Below, piece after piece: positions 18,369 through 26,187 of a stretch of 64,000 nucleotides of DNA. The stretch's first letter is position 1; the number at the start of each line of letters is the position of its first letter. Made by a program: the position numbers and the translations under genes. The stretch is from JAHRVQ01 sp051278195 (GTDB lineage: Bacteria; Pseudomonadota; Gammaproteobacteria; Pseudomonadales; Azotimanducaceae). The stretch is taken from assembly GCA_051278195.1 (NCBI GenBank), contig JBNMQM010000012.1:1-64000 (forward strand), read 5' to 3'. Below the pieces are notes generated by a model, which worked only from the letters and a program-made list of their open reading frames with translations, was not told the DNA's origin and did no database searches.

Positions 18369-19394
18369 CTAACGTCGACTTTCTAGCCTGCGCTCGATGG
18401 TACGGCGGTTTTGTTCGCGGCGTTCAATGGAGGGGAAAATGCTAACAACACGGCGGTCGTGGCTTCGTCGGCTACTTTTTGCGCGTCTTGGGGCAGGCGT
18501 GCTTCTGCGCTCGCTGTTCTCTTGGTCAGGATCACAGAGAAATGAAACTAACTTGTCTACTGCCGGATTATTAAATTGGTTAAGGCTATCGAATATAGGT
18601 TCAAATTCTGCAATGACGTCGTCATAACTGTTTATGCTGCTTTCTGTATAAGAGGCGAATGGGAAGTGGCCAAAATTAAACAAGCGATCTTCAACCGACT
18701 TGCTCCGTGCCTGGGAAACCATGCTGATGACGGTTTTGGTCAGGTTAGAGACATTTTCTTTTAGTACCGGTTTTGATTTCGCTTCACGAACCAAATCGAC
18801 TAGCCAGAGAAGCAAATGATCTATCGTGCATCTGTGTAGAGTACTTCCTTGGATAGACGATACTAGCTGCTCATAGGTCTTAATTTTGAAGTCATCTTGA
18901 TAAGGTCGTAAAGCGGCACAGACCCGGCGGTCTCCAAATGACAGTAAACCGGCCAGAATCTGGCCTTTAGTATCAATTATCGGGTCGCTTAACATCGGTA
19001 GAATGTCTGCGAGCGCTTGCAACGGGTCATTAATTCGAGTGCTGCCAAGCATTAGGTAATGCTGAATAGCCGTTGTCACGAGTCCTGCGGATGTGTCGTT
19101 CTCGACAAATGCGAGTAGGGCTTCAGGTTCAATCTCAGAATCTCGTACGCTGCCAATAACCGCGTTCAACATCATTGTTCGTAGGTTTGGGTCCAGGTCC
19201 TTAACGAATCGGGCATACACAATCCGCTGCGTGTCTCGCTCGGATCGAAAGTTACGACGATCAATCCGCTGGAGATTATGCGCAAGTGTCTGCATGACGC
19301 CGGGCACTGGGCCCTGCAATAGCTGCTGAAGAGAACTGTCTTCAGCCTCTCTGGGCAGCGACGCCTGTTCTAGGCCTGTTAGGCTTTGATCCAT
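18369..19394 (-). CDS. Unknown protein with Arg-rich tail, paralog of the 14648-15463 product
   Basis: The 341-residue helical protein has no signal peptide. Its central and C-terminal parts resemble the gene two positions downstream (LAGLLSFGDRRVCAALRPY, a LHRCTIDHLLLWLVDL helix, and FGHFPF...NNPAVDKLVSFL). About 45 extra residues form a strongly basic tail with RRSHDRRVVSIFPSIERR and RRTIERRLESRR. Such RR-rich tails recall the ERRxxxRR stretches at the ends of some c-di-GMP-binding PilZ proteins, but the rest is not PilZ. It leads the minus-strand run of this gene, prsT and the paralog. A sigma-54-like promoter lies about 150 bases upstream. Function unknown. Confidence 0.8.
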   Translation of the reverse strand: MDQSLTGLEQASLPREAEDSSLQQLLQGPVPGVMQTLAHNLQRIDRRNFRSERDTQRIVYARFVKDLDPNLRTMMLNAVIGSVRDSEIEPEALLAFVENDTSAGLVTTAIQHYLMLGSTRINDPLQALADILPMLSDPIIDTKGQILAGLLSFGDRRVCAALRPYQDDFKIKTYEQLVSSIQGSTLHRCTIDHLLLWLVDLVREAKSKPVLKENVSNLTKTVISMVSQARSKSVEDRLFNFGHFPFASYTESSINSYDDVIAEFEPIFDSLNQFNNPAVDKLVSFLCDPDQENSERRSTPAPRRAKSSRRSHDRRVVSIFPSIERREQNRRTIERRLESRR

Positions 19395-19753
19395 TTATCA
19401 GTCCTTCCACGACATACACACTTAAGTGTAGTCGTTAAAAATGTTCAAGTCGCCGAAATTGGCCGTGATTTTGGCAACTTTGTGTTGTATTTGAGCGAAT
19501 TCTTTCTTGTATAGCTTCAGTTTCATTTATAAGCAATATCTAGGAAGCAATATCTATGCCGAAAAACCTTGTCGCTTTTTAACTCTATAATTGTGGGGTT
19601 TTTTGAAATAAAAAATTATTAGATTAACTTGTGCAGCCCCAACCTGAGAAATAGTAAGGAAAATGTAAGTAAAGTGTAAAAAATCCCGACGTGAATTGGC
19701 TTAGCACTTGTGCTAAGTCCTGCTCCTTAAGGAAATCTCCTTCCCTTGTACGA
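19395..19753. other. Regulatory intergenic region between DUF5989-like gene and the unknown paralog
   Basis: This 359-base A/T-rich gap separates two minus-strand transcription blocks. It holds a perfect inverted repeat (CTTAGCAC at 19700-19707, GTGCTAAG at 19710-19717), which could be an operator or part of the stop signal of the upstream gene. It also has two copies of AAGCAATATCT (19531-19541 and 19546-19556) and a sigma-54-like promoter described separately. No gene was seen in it. Confidence 0.6.
19546..19561 (-). promoter_or_regulatory. Sigma-54-like promoter upstream of the unknown Arg-tail gene
   Basis: Read on the minus strand the bases are CGGCATAGATATTGCT, against the consensus TGGCACGNNNNTTGCW. 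GG and GC are correctly spaced (10 bases between them). The predicted start of transcription is near 19534, giving a leader of about 140 bases to the gene starting at 19394. The long leader and one mismatch in the first element lower confidence. If real, it would place this operon under an enhancer-binding protein such as the PrsR in this window. Confidence 0.45.
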
Positions 19754-19906
19754 TCAAAACAGGGTGTAGATGAATGGCGCAAGCACAGAGCCTTGAGTCG
19801 TGATGATTAACCCGCCGACCAGTACTAGAGCAATAAAGATTGGTGCAAGCCAGTAGTTTCGATGCACTCTCAGAAATTTGAGTAAATCTCGTGCGAACTC
19901 AATCAT
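19754..19906 (-). CDS. 50-residue membrane protein, DUF5989/SxtK-like
   Basis: A minus-strand ATG at 19906 (TAATG overlap with the stop of the SxtJ-like gene) starts a 50-residue protein: MIEFARDLLKFLRVHRNYW, then one membrane helix (LAPIFIALVLVGGLIIT) and a short end SVLAPFIYTLF. This N-terminal helix, the NYW turn and a single membrane span are typical of the tiny DUF5989 proteins that follow SxtJ-like genes. Its role is unknown; it probably assists the carbamoyltransferase module at the membrane. It is the last gene of the three-gene unit. Confidence 0.78.
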   Translation of the reverse strand: MIEFARDLLKFLRVHRNYWLAPIFIALVLVGGLIITTQGSVLAPFIYTLF

Positions 19907-20313
19907 TAGAAAGGGTCCCTCGAATCTTCACTTAGAGTAATCGGATCCCTATAGCTGATGACTTCACGGTCGAGTTTGGTTTTGATTTTAGATTTACCAA
20001 GCGTTCGCTTGGTCCAGCCAATTGGCAAAACGAGTCCAAAAAAGATCATGCCCAACATTATTGGGTTGAATATGGCGCCGAGGATGTCTGCTAGTTGAAA
20101 CCATCGTTTGTGGACCACTAACAGGTAATTGGGCTGCACTTCGGCGGTTAGAGCCAATCCTGCTGCTAAGACCCAAGGCCATAGCGGATGAGTATAGCCA
20201 AATATAAATGGCAGCACTGCACCGAATACAACACCGATCAGCAGACCTAGCGACCAACCGAATTTTCGCATTTCCTTTTGATCTAGTGGCTTGGGCTTAC
20301 TGTCGCTATTCAA
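19906..20313 (-). CDS. SxtJ-family membrane protein
   Basis: The 135 residues have two or three membrane segments (FGWSLGLLIGVVFGAVLPFIF; WPWVLAAGLAL; LGAIFNPIMLGMIFFGLVLP) and the family turn LPIGWTKRTLGKS near the end, followed by a soluble tail with SYRDPITL. This matches SxtJ, named from the saxitoxin cluster and found widely beside O-carbamoyltransferases. The start codon is TTG at 20313, overlapping the TGA of the carbamoyltransferase gene, so translation is coupled. It probably anchors or regulates the carbamoyltransferase at the membrane; no activity is established from sequence. Confidence 0.85.
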   Translation of the reverse strand: MNSDSKPKPLDQKEMRKFGWSLGLLIGVVFGAVLPFIFGYTHPLWPWVLAAGLALTAEVQPNYLLVVHKRWFQLADILGAIFNPIMLGMIFFGLVLPIGWTKRTLGKSKIKTKLDREVISYRDPITLSEDSRDPF

Positions 20314-22085
20314 TGCTTTTTCCTGATTAGGTATCGATCCATCACTAACACGTCGATACCAGATTTAAGAAAGCACTCTATTGCATTCGCTGGTGTCTCG
20401 ACAATCGGTTCGTCGCGTACGTTAAACGAGGTATTGATTAATACGGGGCAGTTTGTTTTAGCGTGAAATGCCGACAGCAAGCCATGCAGCTTAGGGTTCT
20501 GCTGCTGGGTCACTGTCTGAAGCCGTGCCGAATTGTCTATGTGCGTCACCGCGGGGATTGTTGAACGGATGTCGTTAACTCTGTCGATCCCGGTCGATGT
20601 GGAGGACGACTGCACAAGGTGTGATGGCTTTACATATTCAACAAAGGACATGAACGGACTCATCGCATTCGAGTCAAAATAGTTGGACACTTCTTCTGCC
20701 AATACAATCGGCGCGAATGGTCGAAACGATTCGCGATTTTTAACCTTCAAATTCATTGTTTTTTGTATGGTTTCATTTCTTGCGTCGCCGAGTATTGAGC
20801 GGGACCCCAGCGCTCTTGGTCCAAACTCTGAGCGACCCTGATACCAGGCGATGACTTGGCCGGAAGCTAACAGGTCGGCTACGGTTTCGTATAACGGCTG
20901 CCATTCGAGTTGTTCTGCTTTTATGCTTGCAGCGTCTATCGCAGTAATAATTTCATCCTGGTCATAGCTTGGCCCTAGCAGACAGTTCTGCATTCCGTCA
21001 GCAGAAACATCTCTAGGTGTCCCTGGGTGTTTTTCATGCCAAGCGCAGAGTGCAGCGCCGATCGCGCCGCCAGCATCACCTGCCGCTGGTTGTGCCCAAA
21101 CCTCTCGAAACAGGTTCTGGCGACGTAATTTGCCATTCGAAACACAATTTAAGGCCACGCCGCCTGCCAGGCAAAGTTGGTGCGATTGAGTTTCTGATTG
21201 TAGGGTTGATGCCAAGCGCATCATGACGACCTCTGTGACTTGCTGAATTGAAGCTGCGACATCCATGTCGAATTGACTGATGTTTGTTTCTGGTTTTCGG
21301 GCTGGTCGACCAAATAACTCTTCGAACCGCGTATTTATCATCTTCAATCCGGTGCAAAAATCAAAGTAGTCCATGTTTAATCTAAAGGTACCGTCACTCT
21401 TGATATCAATGAGGTGTTCTTGAATCACGTCGCTATATATCGGCTTACCGTAGGGTGCGAGCCCCATAAGTTTGTATTCACCCGAGTTTACTTCGAAGCC
21501 GCAATAATAAGTGAAAGCGCTATAAAGTAGGCCGATAGAATGTGGGAAGTTAATTTGCCAAAGCGGGCGTAGTTCGTTGCCAACACCCTGCCAAGCGGAA
21601 GTTGTCGCCCACTCGCCAACACCGTCAACACACAAAACCGCAGCCTCTTGATACGGGCTGCAATAGTATGCTGATGCAGCGTGGGATTGATGGTGCTGAG
21701 TGAATAACAGCGGCGGCAATTCACTGATTTTCAGGTTGGCCGCTATACTCAGTTCTTTCTTTAAAGTTTGCTTGAGAAACAATTTCTGATTCATCCAAGC
21801 AGTAATAGAATGACGAAATTGTCCAAATCCTCGTGGTGCGTAGGCCATATAGGTTTCTAGCAATCGTTCAAACTTTAGAAATGGTTTCTCGTAGAACACG
21901 AATGCGGATACGTCAGCGATGTCCAGGTTAGACAGGCAATAATTAAGTGCCTGATGAGGAAAAGTCGCATCATTTTTTTGTCGGCTGAAGCGCTCTTCTG
22001 CCGCTGCTTTAGTAACCTGTCCATCGGTGATCAATGCGGCCGCGCTGTCATGGTAGTATGCAGAGATACCAATCACGTGATTCAT
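20310..22085 (-). CDS. NodU/TobZ/SxtI-type O-carbamoyltransferase
   Basis: From the ATG at 22085 the product has 591 residues (a TTG start at 22103 adds six). The N-terminal Kae1-like domain begins VIGISAYYHDSAAALI and holds the metal-binding TQHHQSHAASAYY and an LCVDGVGEWATT strand. The C-terminal domain has WYQGRSEFGPRALGSRSIL and CPVLINTSFNVRDEP. Family members use carbamoyl phosphate and ATP to carbamoylate a hydroxyl group of a sugar or natural product. Beside an EPS locus, a glycan is the likely acceptor (inference). The gene heads the unit with the SxtJ- and DUF5989-like genes and is divergent from the SGNH hydrolase. Confidence 0.93.
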   Translation of the reverse strand: MNHVIGISAYYHDSAAALITDGQVTKAAAEERFSRQKNDATFPHQALNYCLSNLDIADVSAFVFYEKPFLKFERLLETYMAYAPRGFGQFRHSITAWMNQKLFLKQTLKKELSIAANLKISELPPLLFTQHHQSHAASAYYCSPYQEAAVLCVDGVGEWATTSAWQGVGNELRPLWQINFPHSIGLLYSAFTYYCGFEVNSGEYKLMGLAPYGKPIYSDVIQEHLIDIKSDGTFRLNMDYFDFCTGLKMINTRFEELFGRPARKPETNISQFDMDVAASIQQVTEVVMMRLASTLQSETQSHQLCLAGGVALNCVSNGKLRRQNLFREVWAQPAAGDAGGAIGAALCAWHEKHPGTPRDVSADGMQNCLLGPSYDQDEIITAIDAASIKAEQLEWQPLYETVADLLASGQVIAWYQGRSEFGPRALGSRSILGDARNETIQKTMNLKVKNRESFRPFAPIVLAEEVSNYFDSNAMSPFMSFVEYVKPSHLVQSSSTSTGIDRVNDIRSTIPAVTHIDNSARLQTVTQQQNPKLHGLLSAFHAKTNCPVLINTSFNVRDEPIVETPANAIECFLKSGIDVLVMDRYLIRKKH

Positions 22086-22090
22086 TTCTT

Positions 22091-23158
22091 TTGTCGCACT
22101 CAAATCGTCAAACTCTGATTAAGTTTTCAGCTGTCATAGTCGGCATTATTCTGACGATGATCATCAGTGAAATCCTACTCCGTGTCTATGCCGGGTATGC
22201 GACCAGCGAGACAATGCAGCCAGGACTAGTGCAGCGCGACCCAAATTTAGGCTGGAAGCTTGCCACGAACTGGAAGGGTGATCACAAGCATCATGATTAT
22301 CAAGTGCGTTACGCAACCAATATAAAAGGTGAGCGCGACGCGCCCTCTAGAACTTATGAATCAGGTGCTCCCAAAGTACTTATGGTGGGCGATAGTTTTA
22401 CTTTTGGCCTCGGTGTGAATGACGAGGAAACATTTAGTTACTTGCTTCAGCAGAAAACCTCCCAGCACCAGGTCATCAATGCGGGTGTGCCGGGTTACTC
22501 GCCTGAGCAAATCGCCCTGCGTGCTATCCACCTTGCCCGTCTTTACCAGCCCGAAGTAATCGGTTTTGTGCTGTATCTTGGTAATGATCTGATTGACATT
22601 GGACATGAATTTGCTGTCCAGGCTCCAGGAGGAAAGCCCTATATGGTGATCGACGAAACGACGCATGGCCGGATCGTTAACATGCCAGTGGTCAGAAGCA
22701 GAAAACCCACCGAACTCGCAAACATCTCCCTCGGCGATCGCATCTTAAAACAATCATCTGCTAGTGTTAAAGGTCCGAGAATTTTGGACCTGATTTGGAC
22801 GGAGTGGGGTGCCTTGGCCGAAATTGATACAGGCAAGTTAGATTTGTCTGTTCGATTGTTGGCAGAAACGTTGGCCTACCTAGAAACGAATACGACATCT
22901 AGGCTAGTGGTGGTCGTGCTCCCCGGAGCTGGAGCTTTGAACTCAGATTCAGGTGTCACTGCGCAGTATCAGTTATCTGCTCGAACCAGGGTGTTAGGAA
23001 TGTTAGCTCAAAAGAATCTCGAGTATATCGACCTGTATACAGACCTAAATCAAGAATATGAGGGTCGTCTATTTCATCCGAATGATGGTCACCTAACGTT
23101 GAAAGGACATGAAATTGTCGCGACATCTTTGGCAGAGTATCTGCTACGTCGCAGGTAG
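22091..23158 (+). CDS. Membrane-anchored SGNH/GDSL hydrolase
   Basis: TTG at 22091 gives 355 residues and avoids overlap with the divergent carbamoyltransferase; an ATG at 22058 would overlap it by 28 bases, and neither has a clear ribosome site. One N-terminal membrane helix (FSAVIVGIILTMIISEILL) places the rest in the periplasm. The hydrolase motifs are block I LMVGDSFTFGLGV with the nucleophile Ser, an Asn in VLYLGNDL, and block V HPNDGHLTLKGHE with catalytic Asp and His. Such proteins add or remove acyl groups on surface glycans. The head-to-head position with the carbamoyltransferase module is a common pairing and suggests a shared substrate. Confidence 0.85.
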   Translation: MSHSNRQTLIKFSAVIVGIILTMIISEILLRVYAGYATSETMQPGLVQRDPNLGWKLATNWKGDHKHHDYQVRYATNIKGERDAPSRTYESGAPKVLMVGDSFTFGLGVNDEETFSYLLQQKTSQHQVINAGVPGYSPEQIALRAIHLARLYQPEVIGFVLYLGNDLIDIGHEFAVQAPGGKPYMVIDETTHGRIVNMPVVRSRKPTELANISLGDRILKQSSASVKGPRILDLIWTEWGALAEIDTGKLDLSVRLLAETLAYLETNTTSRLVVVVLPGAGALNSDSGVTAQYQLSARTRVLGMLAQKNLEYIDLYTDLNQEYEGRLFHPNDGHLTLKGHEIVATSLAEYLLRRR

Positions 23159-23180
23159 CAAGTTGGCGCGCGTTTAACTG

Positions 23181-24683
23181 TTACTTACGAGCAAAAAGCG
23201 GCACGACCTTTTGCGCTTTGGCGTTCGCATGATCCTCAACGAACTGCTGCTTGATGCGGTGTATTTCGTCAAGGGCACCGACGCCTCGTTGGGATATCTC
23301 AATATGCATGAGGCTCATAGCGTTATTAAGTTGAGAGTCGAGGGGAGAGTTGTCTAAATTTCGAATAGATTCCCGTATGAGTTGAAACTGCACATCGGTT
23401 TCGATTTCGTTGTTGATGCGTTGGGATATCTGCCGTGCAAACTTCAGTGCTTCTAGGCGAAAGTCCGACGTCTTGCTGCGATGTTTTTGCTCGATACGCT
23501 TAATGCCAGTGAGTGACCGAAATATTTGGTATTCAAGCTGCCAGCCCGCATTGTGTTTTACCACCGTCTTTAGCCTGGACATCAGGGTGTTAATAGCTGT
23601 AAATTTTTGCTCCAGTAAATTCTTGAATGCTTGCCATTCTTCGCGCCTCGCCTTTTGATCGACCTCTTCGACTTTGGCTACGCTGGTGACTTGTTGATTT
23701 ATTTTGGCAGCTTCGAGGTGATGTCTAATTCGGTCCTCCAATTCACTCACGAGCTCTGTGATGGCCGAGAACTCTGTCGGTGGCCTCACGAGCGCTTCAG
23801 ATTTGCCTAGGTTGCCGTTCTGCCTTTCGATCAGGGTGATTTCCTCCAAAAATGCGTGCTTATAGCAGTAGGCTCGAAGTTCGTGCAGGCGCCAGTATGA
23901 GGCAAACCGGCTTTTCATTGTTTGCAGAAAATCCTGTTGCAGTATGCGGACCATCGGTTCGTTGCTACCGTCCCTGGTCGCGGATTGTTTTGATTCTTTT
24001 ACAGCTCTTTCGACCATCAACTTGTAGGCGACATACCACTCTCTTCGCCGAGCTATTTGAGAATAGCGGAGCCTTAGGGTGTTAATCGCTGTGTCGATAT
24101 CATCTTTCGGAAGGCGTTCTGTCCAATTTTGATATTCGTTAAAGGTTTTCGCCGTGGCGGACATTTGTCTGCGGAAGCGGCGTTCTAACTGAATTAATAT
24201 TGGCCTGAGCTTGGCGTTTACCTCATCCGGTGAGAAGAGGTGGATCGGCGTTGCCGTTCCAACTGCAAGCTTCTCTTTGCGTGCATGCTGCGTTGACCGC
24301 AGATCTGTGCCAGTGGGCTCAGGGCTTCGATGGCTTGGGAAAGGAAGTTTGCGTGATAAAAATAGAAAAAGGGCAGCAATAGGTGACATTTTTCTTTGGC
24401 CGTCCAAAATATTCTCGTCGCGGCTTAACAAGCCATGTCGTGTCTGATGTAGAGCCTGATGCCGTACTTGATTTTGTCTGGCGGCGATTTCCGACGCCGA
24501 GAAAAGACTGTCCACCCCATTCGTGCGACGGATTTGCAGCTTTCTTACAGCGAGCTCCATGCGAGTGAGCTTCCAAAATGGGTGTTCCCCGACTTTTAGC
24601 CATGAGAGTTCTGCGCGCAGCGTAGCGCTGTCTGAATCAGAAGTCTTTTGTGGCTCCGCAGGGGCTGGTTTTAAAAAGTCCAT
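23181..24683 (-). CDS. Unknown 500-residue helical, charge-rich protein
   Basis: I do not recognise this family. The 500 residues are highly charged, with long predicted helices and probable coiled coils: RPILIQLERRFRRQMSATAK, then ITELVSELEDRIRHHLEAA and QAFKNLLEQKFTAINTLMSR. A short hydrophobic stretch near residue 105 (SPIAALFLFLSRKLPF) could be a membrane anchor or re-entrant helix. The middle has RLRYSQIARRREWYVAYKL. No signal peptide or catalytic motif is visible. It is convergent with the SGNH hydrolase gene and divergent from the first PEP-CTERM-type gene. A structural or assembly role in envelope polysaccharide export is possible from context only. Confidence 0.75.
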   Translation of the reverse strand: MDFLKPAPAEPQKTSDSDSATLRAELSWLKVGEHPFWKLTRMELAVRKLQIRRTNGVDSLFSASEIAARQNQVRHQALHQTRHGLLSRDENILDGQRKMSPIAALFLFLSRKLPFPSHRSPEPTGTDLRSTQHARKEKLAVGTATPIHLFSPDEVNAKLRPILIQLERRFRRQMSATAKTFNEYQNWTERLPKDDIDTAINTLRLRYSQIARRREWYVAYKLMVERAVKESKQSATRDGSNEPMVRILQQDFLQTMKSRFASYWRLHELRAYCYKHAFLEEITLIERQNGNLGKSEALVRPPTEFSAITELVSELEDRIRHHLEAAKINQQVTSVAKVEEVDQKARREEWQAFKNLLEQKFTAINTLMSRLKTVVKHNAGWQLEYQIFRSLTGIKRIEQKHRSKTSDFRLEALKFARQISQRINNEIETDVQFQLIRESIRNLDNSPLDSQLNNAMSLMHIEISQRGVGALDEIHRIKQQFVEDHANAKAQKVVPLFARK

Positions 24684-24830
24684 AATCTCTCTACAAGCTG
24701 TAATCGTTAGTTTACGGGTGTATCGATGCGGCGCAAGGGGTGTCGAAATTCTTTACATTATTGCCGATCAGTCGGAGCGACGAACAGTCCCGGATTCTTA
24801 ATTACCTGAAACTAAACGGGAAAATAGTTT

Positions 24831-24846
24831 TGGTACGGAAATTGTA
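24831..24846 (+). promoter_or_regulatory. Sigma-54-like promoter before PEP-CTERM-type gene 1
   Basis: TGGTACGGAAATTGTA matches TGGCACGNNNNTTGCW with exact GG-to-G spacing and two mismatches (T for C in each element). The gene begins at 24883, about 25 bases after the predicted transcription start. A similar site precedes the second PEP-CTERM-type gene, which supports shared control by the nearby PrsR. Confidence 0.62.
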
Positions 24847-24882
24847 TATCGAGTTCGTATTGGAAATTATTGGACAGCCAGC

Positions 24883-25788
24883 GTGATTGAATCAAATATA
24901 AAATCAGATAAGCACAACGTTCTCGGTGGACTCATCGCTTCACTTGCGATCGCTTTTGCTTGTTCGGCGACAGCCGACATTGTCGACCCACCTATGCAGA
25001 AGTTTGTAGACGAAGGCTGGGTTCAGTTTCAGGATGGCGGCTCAAACGAAGACGGCACACTAGGTCCAGGTGTTGGTGGGCAAGGGTTCGACGCTGAGTA
25101 TCTCTTTTATAAGCAGGAAGGATCAAAAGTCAGCATTGCACTGCAAACTGGTTTCGATGTTGTTGATGGCAAATACACATACGGTGGTGTTGACTACTAC
25201 GCGGGTGATCTAGCGCTGTCATTTGACGGTGATGTTACACCCACAGATGAAACAACTTACGAGTATGGTATCGATTTTGGCTTATTCACCAAGAATTACC
25301 AGAATGAGAATGTAAATTTCACTCCGGGTGACAACAAAGATCCAGCCGGTCTTTATAAGATTGCAACTGATGGTACTGGCACGGTCACTGGCTGGGACAT
25401 CGGTGTAGTAGGCGGCCCGGGTAGTGGCGCAGGGGAAGGTAATGCTGGTCACCACGAGTCTGACCCGTTCGCGATTGATGAAATTGACGTGTGGGGAACC
25501 GGAATCGACTTTGATGCGTCGACTCTAGATTTTTCAACATCTGCAATGCAGGGTATTGGTACAGAATCAGACAACTACTACCGAATCGTTTCGTTTGATA
25601 CGGCAGGCGTCAACTTTGACCTAACGCAAATTGATATTCACTGGACGATGTCTTGTGGCAACGACAATATCAATGGCTCAATCAGCGTTGCAGAACCAGA
25701 GTCTGTTGCAATGATTCTATTAGGATTGTTCGGTTTGATGGTTGCTCGATTCCGCAAGACAACGAACTACGCAAAGAGCTTTGTATAA
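24883..25788 (+). CDS. PEP-CTERM-type exported protein 1
   Basis: The GTG start gives 301 residues. A signal peptide (GLIASLAIAFACSATAD) is followed by an Asp/Gly-rich, likely beta-sandwich surface domain with HWTMSCGNDNINGS just before the sorting tail. The tail is VAEPESVAMILLGLFGLMV then ARFRK: a PEP-like motif, a membrane segment and a basic cluster. The motif is A-E-P rather than P-E-P, and nine residues (TTNYAKSFV-like) extend beyond the basic cluster, which is unusual. It is expected to be exported, cut by the exosortase and released to or held in the EPS matrix. A terminator follows directly. Confidence 0.85.
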   Translation: MIESNIKSDKHNVLGGLIASLAIAFACSATADIVDPPMQKFVDEGWVQFQDGGSNEDGTLGPGVGGQGFDAEYLFYKQEGSKVSIALQTGFDVVDGKYTYGGVDYYAGDLALSFDGDVTPTDETTYEYGIDFGLFTKNYQNENVNFTPGDNKDPAGLYKIATDGTGTVTGWDIGVVGGPGSGAGEGNAGHHESDPFAIDEIDVWGTGIDFDASTLDFSTSAMQGIGTESDNYYRIVSFDTAGVNFDLTQIDIHWTMSCGNDNINGSISVAEPESVAMILLGLFGLMVARFRKTTNYAKSFV

Positions 25789-25809
25789 GATTTCAGATTG
25801 GTCAAAATT

Positions 25810-25837
25810 AGAGCGCCGCTTGGCGCTCTATGATTTT
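25810..25837 (+). terminator. Rho-independent terminator after PEP-CTERM-type gene 1
   Basis: GAGCGCC (25811-25817) pairs with GGCGCTC (25822-25828) around a GCTT loop, followed by TATGATTTTT. It lies 22 bases after the stop, so the gene is probably monocistronic. Confidence 0.85.
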
Positions 25838-26187
25838 TACTGACGTAGTACCCTAACTCCCTGTTTGTCTATCCAAACCGGTCGCTCCAATACCTCTCAA
25901 CACGGCCAAATAGCAAAGTTCGGCCGGTATTTTTTATACCTTTTAGTTATAGCCAGTCTCGTCCGTGAAATAAATTACTCTGAGAGTTTCTCTGGCTTCG
26001 AAGCACTATTGTTTCATATATGAATTTCGCATTAAGAGAAAGGTCCATTAGTCGTAAATTTATAATGATTTCGAAAAGTGTCGATAGAATTGACACTGCT
26101 GTATTGAACATCGCGGACAGATGGGTTGAAATATAACTACGTGTATATCTGTGTAGCGACCATTGTATAACCAACTTCGAGCCTAGG
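25838..26187. other. Leader region of prsR
   Basis: This 350-base A/T-rich gap precedes prsR. It contains an inverted repeat AGTGTC (26077-26082) and GACACT (26092-26097) with a 9-base spacer that could bind a dimeric regulator. No gene, no sigma-54 consensus and no clear -35/-10 pair was found. Confidence 0.4.
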
